Assembly (NCBI RefSeq): GCF_947378715.1
Contig: NZ_CANCLE010000119.1
Span: 1-12,665 of the forward strand
Direction of reading: 5' to 3'
Source: Phenylobacterium aquaticum
GTDB lineage: Bacteria; Pseudomonadota; Alphaproteobacteria; Caulobacterales; Caulobacteraceae
DNA length: 12,665 nt
The notes under the pieces were generated by a model. The model did not search any database. It was not told the origin of the DNA and saw nothing but the letters and a program-made list of their open reading frames with translations. A program made the position numbers and the translations under genes. Below are positions 9,048 to 12,665 of the stretch, piece by piece (positions within the stretch are counted from its first letter, which is position 1; every line of letters starts with the position of its first letter).

Positions 9048-9709
9048 ACGGCAAGGTGAGCGTGGCGGGCGCGGACGCCGATGGTCTGGCCGCCTGGATC
9101 GCCCCGGGCCGCACGGCCCTGCTGATCATCGACATGCAGGTCGACTTCGCGGCGCCGCAGGGCGTGCTGGGCGGCTATGGCGTCGACATGTCGGTGGTGG
9201 CTCCGGCCCTGGAACAGGCCAAGGTCCTGGCCGCCGCAGCGCGGGCCGCCGGGACGCCGGTGGTGTTCATCGGCCTGCAGACGGCGCCGGCGACCGACTC
9301 CCCCGCCTGGCGCGAGCGCATGCGCCGAAGGGGTGGCGACCCGGACAGCGACAGCGGCCTCTGCCGCATCGGCGAGGTCGGCGCCGATTTCTATGGCCCG
9401 ACGCCGGAGGCCGGCGAACGGGTGATCGGCAAGGCCCGCTACAGCGGCTTCTACGGCACCGACCTCGACGCCAGGCTGAAGGCCATGGGCGTCGACACCC
9501 TGGTCGCCTGCGGCCTGACCACGGAATGCTGCGTGGACTCCACCGTCCGCGACGCCTTTCACCTGGACTACCACGTCTTCATTCCGACCGACGCCTGCGC
9601 GGCCTATGAGCAGGACATCCACGACGCGACCCTGAAGATCCTCGACCTCAACTGCGCGATCCTGACGTCCACGGACGATGTGGTCGCCGCCTGGACGGAG
9701 GCCGCGTGA
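9044..9709 (+). CDS. Isochorismatase-family amidohydrolase, RutB-like
   Basis: A cysteine hydrolase of 221 residues with the isochorismatase alpha/beta fold. The catalytic triad is visible: Asp30 in LLIIDMQ, Lys130 in IGKARYSGF, and Cys163 in LTTECCVDST. The RYSGFYGTDLD stretch and an insert of about 45 residues between the first triad residue region and the Lys (roughly 80-125) resemble RutB, the ureidoacrylate amidohydrolase that acts directly after RutA in uracil breakdown. The related biuret, nicotinamide and N-carbamoylsarcosine amidases share the triad and cannot be ruled out. The start codon overlaps the stop of the RutA-like gene (ATGA), so the two are translationally coupled, as in rutAB. 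It probably hydrolyses the ring-opened product of the monooxygenase, releasing an amine or carbamate. The family is firm; the substrate is unknown. Confidence 0.9.
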   Translation: MNGKVSVAGADADGLAAWIAPGRTALLIIDMQVDFAAPQGVLGGYGVDMSVVAPALEQAKVLAAAARAAGTPVVFIGLQTAPATDSPAWRERMRRRGGDPDSDSGLCRIGEVGADFYGPTPEAGERVIGKARYSGFYGTDLDARLKAMGVDTLVACGLTTECCVDSTVRDAFHLDYHVFIPTDACAAYEQDIHDATLKILDLNCAILTSTDDVVAAWTEAA

Positions 9710-11094
9710 TGGCCGACGGATTTCCCTTCGCCGGGGCCGCCGCGCCCTACACGGTCACCGAGGCCGACCGCGCCGCCATCGCCGCGGCGATCAGCGAGAC
9801 CGAGATCGTCGAGTTGGCCCTGACCCTGGGCAATATCCCCAGCCCCTGCGGCCACGAGAAGGCGGCCGGCGACTTCGTCCATGACTGGATGGCCAGGGAA
9901 GGCTTCTCGCCCCGCAAGGTCGGTGCGACGCCGGACCGCAACAACATCATCGGAACCTGGGGCGGCAAGGGTGACGGCAAGAACCTGCTGTTCACCGCCC
10001 ACCTCGACACCGAGGCCCCGACCTGGAATCCCGACCTCGACGCCTTCAAGTATCGGCCCGAGACCCTGGACAATCCCGAGTGGGAAAAGTGCTGGCTCGA
10101 GGACGGCAAGCTCTACGGCTATCCGATCGCCAATGACCGCGGGCCGATGAGCTGCTTCCTGATCGCGGCCAAGGCCTTGAAGACGGCGGGCTATGACCTG
10201 TCGGGCAAGATGTACCTGACCGCCTGTCCCGGCGAGATCGGCCCCGAGCCGATCGAGGAGCATCGCGGCATCGCCTATATGGGGAAGGACATCGGCGCCC
10301 ACTATCTGTTCCACCACGGCGGCGTCGCGCCCGACTACGCCATCGCCGCAGAGGGCTGCGACTTCGGCCTGACCTGGGTCGGCTGCGGCTATGCGGTGTT
10401 CCGCATCCGGCTGTGGGGCGAGGGGGTGTTCACCCCGCTGCTGACCCATCCGGAGAAGGCGGTCGACCATCCCAACCCGATCTATCGGCTGGGCAAGCTC
10501 ACCGACTGCCTGCACGCCTGGAGCCGGGCGTTCGAGGCGGCCAGCGTCTATGAGAGCCCGGGCGGCATCGCCCTGCCGAAATCCCAGATCGCTTCGGTGC
10601 GCGGCGGCATCCCGTACGCCTTCGGGGCGGGGACCGAACTGGTCTCGCTCTATCTGGAAGTGGGGTTGAACCCGAAGCAGCGGGTCGCCGACCTGCAGCA
10701 TTCCCTGGAGAAGGCGGTGCGCGCGGCGGGCCTGGGCGAGGTCGATATCGAGCCGGTGGTGGTGCGTCACGGCTTCGAGGCCGACGCCGCCGAGGTCAGC
10801 CCCCTGGTCGGGGCCGTCGACGTCGCCACCCAACTGGCGCTCGGCCATCCGGTGGAGCGGGCCGCGCCGGTCTATTCCAGCATGTGGCGCGACCACAACG
10901 TCTTCAATATGCAAAGGATTCCGGCGATCACCACCGGCTTCCGCCGCTGGCGTCCGACGCCCAAGGACCTGACCGATTCCGCCCTGGTCTATGCCCTGAC
11001 GGCGCTGGCGGTCTGCGGCCGGGCGGAGAATGTCAGCGCGGTGGAGCATCGCGCCCCGGTCTATGGCGACAACCCGTTCGGGACCGATCAATGA
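9709..11094 (+). CDS. M20-like metallopeptidase/amidohydrolase with altered active-site residues
   Basis: A protein of 461 residues counted from the ATG at 9709. The GTG directly before it (9706) is also possible; GGAG lies at 9697-9700. The M20 outline is visible: the HxD motif as TAHLDTE (His98, Asp100), the bridging Asp143 in ANDRGPMS, CPGEIG with Glu176, Glu215 in IAAEGCD, an inserted dimerisation domain of about 130 residues, and a closing WRDHNVFN...IPAITTGF segment near 393-411. Two canonical residues seem missing. The general-base Glu, usually first of an EE pair, is Gly175. The last metal His, usually in an AHTxxE motif after the GPG turn, is replaced within RRWRPTPKDLTD. In the operon it would cleave an amide fragment or serve a non-standard role. 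The gene overlaps both neighbours (TGATG and ATGA). Confidence 0.82.
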   Translation: MADGFPFAGAAAPYTVTEADRAAIAAAISETEIVELALTLGNIPSPCGHEKAAGDFVHDWMAREGFSPRKVGATPDRNNIIGTWGGKGDGKNLLFTAHLDTEAPTWNPDLDAFKYRPETLDNPEWEKCWLEDGKLYGYPIANDRGPMSCFLIAAKALKTAGYDLSGKMYLTACPGEIGPEPIEEHRGIAYMGKDIGAHYLFHHGGVAPDYAIAAEGCDFGLTWVGCGYAVFRIRLWGEGVFTPLLTHPEKAVDHPNPIYRLGKLTDCLHAWSRAFEAASVYESPGGIALPKSQIASVRGGIPYAFGAGTELVSLYLEVGLNPKQRVADLQHSLEKAVRAAGLGEVDIEPVVVRHGFEADAAEVSPLVGAVDVATQLALGHPVERAAPVYSSMWRDHNVFNMQRIPAITTGFRRWRPTPKDLTDSALVYALTALAVCGRAENVSAVEHRAPVYGDNPFGTDQ

Positions 11095-11606
11095 GCTTCG
11101 AGCCGGTCCTGGTCGAAGATCGCGAGCCCGAGGTCATTGACCCTGCGGCTTGGCGGGCGGCCATGGGCGCCTTCGCCAGCGGCGTGGTGATCGTCTCGTC
11201 CCTCGACGGTGATCGCCCGGTCGGCACGACGGTCAGCGCCTTTTCCTCGGTCTCGCTGTCTCCGCCCCTGCTGCTGGTCTGCCTGGACCACAAGAGCCGC
11301 ACCCGCGAGGCCATTCTCCAGACCGGCGCCTTCGGGATCAATGTCCTGTCGCAGGGCCAGTCCGGCCTGGCGAAGCTGTTCGCCGGCATGGCGGCGACAG
11401 ACCGTTTCAACGATGTGGAGATCGCGCCTGGCCCCTTGGGCATGCCGCTGATTGGCGGGGCGCTGGCCCATATCGAATGCCGGCTGCACGCGGTCCACGC
11501 CGCCGGCGATCATGACATCCTGGTGGGCCGGGGACTTGAACTGGGGACCCGGCCAGGCCGGCCCCTGATCTACAGCCAGGGCCGTTTCCACGACGCGGCG
11601 GAATGA
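11091..11606 (+). CDS. NAD(P)H:flavin reductase, RutF/HpaC-like
   Basis: A small flavin reductase-like-domain protein of 171 residues. It carries the family's FASGVVIVSS at 28-37, the GTTVSAFSSVSLSPPLLLVC block at 45-64, FGINVLSQGQSGLAKLFAG at 81-99, GDHDILVGRG at 139-148 and PLIYSQGRF at 158-166. It supplies reduced FMN to two-component monooxygenases. Its natural partner is the RutA-like enzyme three genes upstream, as RutF serves RutA. The ATG overlaps the M20 stop codon (ATGA), which gives the true start although the same frame is open further upstream within the M20 gene. There is no cytochrome-type or extra domain. Function as a reductase is well supported; the partner is inferred from context. 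Confidence 0.92.
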   Translation: MSFEPVLVEDREPEVIDPAAWRAAMGAFASGVVIVSSLDGDRPVGTTVSAFSSVSLSPPLLLVCLDHKSRTREAILQTGAFGINVLSQGQSGLAKLFAGMAATDRFNDVEIAPGPLGMPLIGGALAHIECRLHAVHAAGDHDILVGRGLELGTRPGRPLIYSQGRFHDAAE

Positions 11607-11613
11607 GGCGTAC

Positions 11614-12429
11614 ATGACCACCTATGAAGCCATCGACGTTCGGCCGGTGACCCGGCGCATCGGGGCCGAGATCCTGGGGATCGACCTGTCGCGGCCCTTG
11701 AGCAACCACCAGGCCGCCGAGCTGCGCGATGCGCTCGCCCATCACCAGGTGCTGTTCTTCCGCGATCAGAACCTGAGCCACGACGCCCACAAGGCCTTTG
11801 GCCGGCTGTTCGGCGAACTGGCCATCCATTCCGGCGTGCCGGGCCTGCCGGACCACCCGGAGATCGTGGCGATCCACGCCGACGAGACCTCCAAGTTCGT
11901 GGCCGGGGAGAGCTTCCACTCCGACCTGACCTGCGACGCCGAACCGCCGCTGGGCAGCATCCTCTACATGCCGATCGTGCCGGAGTCCGGCGGCGACACC
12001 GTGTTCGCCAGCATGGCCTGGGCCTATGAGACCCTGTCGGACAAGATGAAGGCCTATCTGGAGGGCATGACCGCCGTCCACGACGCCGACCACGTCTATC
12101 GCCCGCTGTTCCCGGACGTGGACAAGAAGTACCCCTGCTCGACCCACCCGATCGTGCGCACCCACCCGGTGACGGGGCGCAAGTCGATCTTCGTCAATCC
12201 GTCCTACACGACCAAGATCGTCGGGGTGGAGAAGGAGGAAAGCGATGCGATCCTCAATTATCTCTACCGCCACTGCATGAACCCGAACTTCCAGGTCCGT
12301 TTCCGCTGGCGGGCCAATTCGGTGGCCTTCTGGGACAATCGCGGCACCTGGCACCAGGCGATCTGGGACTATTTCCCCGACACCCGCTCAGGCTTCCGGG
12401 TGACGGTGGCGGGCGACAAGCCGTTCTGA
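11614..12429 (+). CDS. TauD/TfdA-family 2-oxoglutarate-dependent dioxygenase
   Basis: A non-haem Fe(II) dioxygenase of 271 residues. The facial triad is complete: His102 and Asp104 in FHSDLT, and His247 in GTWHQA. The 2-oxoglutarate-binding residues are also in place: Thr129 in GGDTVFAS, Arg258 and Arg262 in DTRSGFR, spaced 11 and 15 from His247 as in TauD. The N-terminal RRIGAEILGIDLSRPLS is typical of the family, as is the GDKPF end. Members hydroxylate taurine, alkyl sulfates, 2,4-D and other substrates, releasing the hydroxylated fragment as an aldehyde. No sulfur-assimilation gene is nearby, so a sulfonate role is not implied. GAGGC at 11605-11609 overlaps the previous stop codon, and the seven-base gap makes it the last gene of the operon. 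It may cleave a C-N, C-O or C-S linked side group from the imported compound (inference). Confidence 0.93.
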   Translation: MTTYEAIDVRPVTRRIGAEILGIDLSRPLSNHQAAELRDALAHHQVLFFRDQNLSHDAHKAFGRLFGELAIHSGVPGLPDHPEIVAIHADETSKFVAGESFHSDLTCDAEPPLGSILYMPIVPESGGDTVFASMAWAYETLSDKMKAYLEGMTAVHDADHVYRPLFPDVDKKYPCSTHPIVRTHPVTGRKSIFVNPSYTTKIVGVEKEESDAILNYLYRHCMNPNFQVRFRWRANSVAFWDNRGTWHQAIWDYFPDTRSGFRVTVAGDKPF

Positions 12430-12436
12430 GGTCGGG

Positions 12437-12665
12437 TCAGTCCTGAAAGGCGATCCCGGTCGACAGCGCCACATGGTCGCCGATCTCGGCGGTCAACTGG
12501 CCGATCTTGCGGGTCGCATAGTGGATGGCGTCGGCGCCCAGCAACAGGTGCAGGGGCGGTACCTCCATGGCGACCAGCTTCAGGATCGCCTGGGCGGCCT
12601 TGGCCGGATCGCCGGATTCCTGGCCCGCATATTCGCCGAGCAGGCGCGGGGCCTCGTGGGCGGTG
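12437..12665 (-). CDS. Short-chain dehydrogenase/reductase (SDR), C-terminal part only
   Basis: About 75 codons run in from the window edge to a TGA whose complement is at 12437-12439, so the 5' part lies outside. The visible end reads as a classical SDR tail: GDPAKAAQAILKL, then PPLHLLLGADA, then a helix (IHYATRKIGQLTAEI) and the end TGIAFQD. This resembles the extended C-terminus of SDRs acting on carbonyl compounds. The catalytic Tyr-x-x-x-Lys and the Rossmann glycines are not in view. It is convergent with the TauD gene, seven bases away, with no clear terminator hairpin in between. It could oxidise or reduce a carbonyl product of the neighbouring pathway, but it is on the opposite strand and may be unrelated. 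Confidence 0.8.
   Translation of the reverse strand, partial: TAHEAPRLLGEYAGQESGDPAKAAQAILKLVAMEVPPLHLLLGADAIHYATRKIGQLTAEIGDHVALSTGIAFQD

Noticed and set aside
9604..11091. 495-codon minus-strand open frame opposite the M20 gene
   Set aside because: An antisense shadow with Gly/Asp/Arg-biased composition; the plus-strand M20 gene is coupled to both neighbours by start-stop overlaps.
11614..12429. Reading the TauD-family gene as taurine or sulfonate utilisation
   Set aside because: No ABC transporter (tauABC) or sulfonate monooxygenase-type (SsuD) gene is present, and the adjacent monooxygenase has RutA rather than SsuD signatures. The family match alone does not define the substrate.

Overview
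The window is GC-rich, with strong third-position G/C preference in every gene. It combines a MaeB-type malic enzyme, a TonB-dependent receptor heading a catabolic operon, and dense ATGA/TGATG gene overlaps. This is typical of an alphaproteobacterium, most likely a Caulobacterales member (Caulobacter/Phenylobacterium-like). That placement is inferred from gene style, not from a marker gene.

Layout. 103-2370 (+) is a housekeeping NADP-malic enzyme fused to a phosphotransacetylase-like domain; a long hairpin at 2374-2408 separates it from the convergent gene. 2429-2920 (-) is a small VOC (glyoxalase-fold) protein with a TTG start. 2921-3210 is a regulatory gap. 3211-3984 (+) is a GntR/FCD repressor. 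3985-4190 is a second regulatory gap. A tightly packed co-directional run follows: TonB-dependent receptor (4191-6590), a 15-bp perfect hairpin, MFS transporter (6649-7974), RutA-like flavin monooxygenase (7983-9047), RutB-like isochorismatase-fold amidohydrolase (9044-9709), M20-like peptidase (9709-11094), RutF-like flavin reductase (11091-11606) and TauD-like 2-oxoglutarate dioxygenase (11614-12429). The 3' end of a convergent SDR gene (12437-12665, -) closes the window. The first 102 bases hold only the malic enzyme's leader and ribosome binding site.

Working model (inference). The receptor and MFS protein bring a bulky organic compound across the two membranes. The RutA-like enzyme, fed reduced FMN by the RutF-like reductase, oxidatively opens a C-N amide/imide bond. 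The RutB-like hydrolase, the M20-like protein and the TauD-like oxygenase process the fragments. The canonical uracil (Rut) partners RutC, RutD, RutE and RutG are absent, and receptor, M20 and TauD proteins take their place, so the substrate is probably not free uracil. A shared sequence (TCTGAAATTTTAC-N3-ACAT) lies in the VOC/GntR gap and again just upstream of the receptor. It is the best candidate operator for the GntR protein and would tie the VOC gene, the regulator and the operon into one regulon.

The points most worth following are this modified Rut-type pathway, the operator pair, an EF-hand-type calcium loop in the receptor, and an M20 protein that seems to lack two canonical active-site residues.
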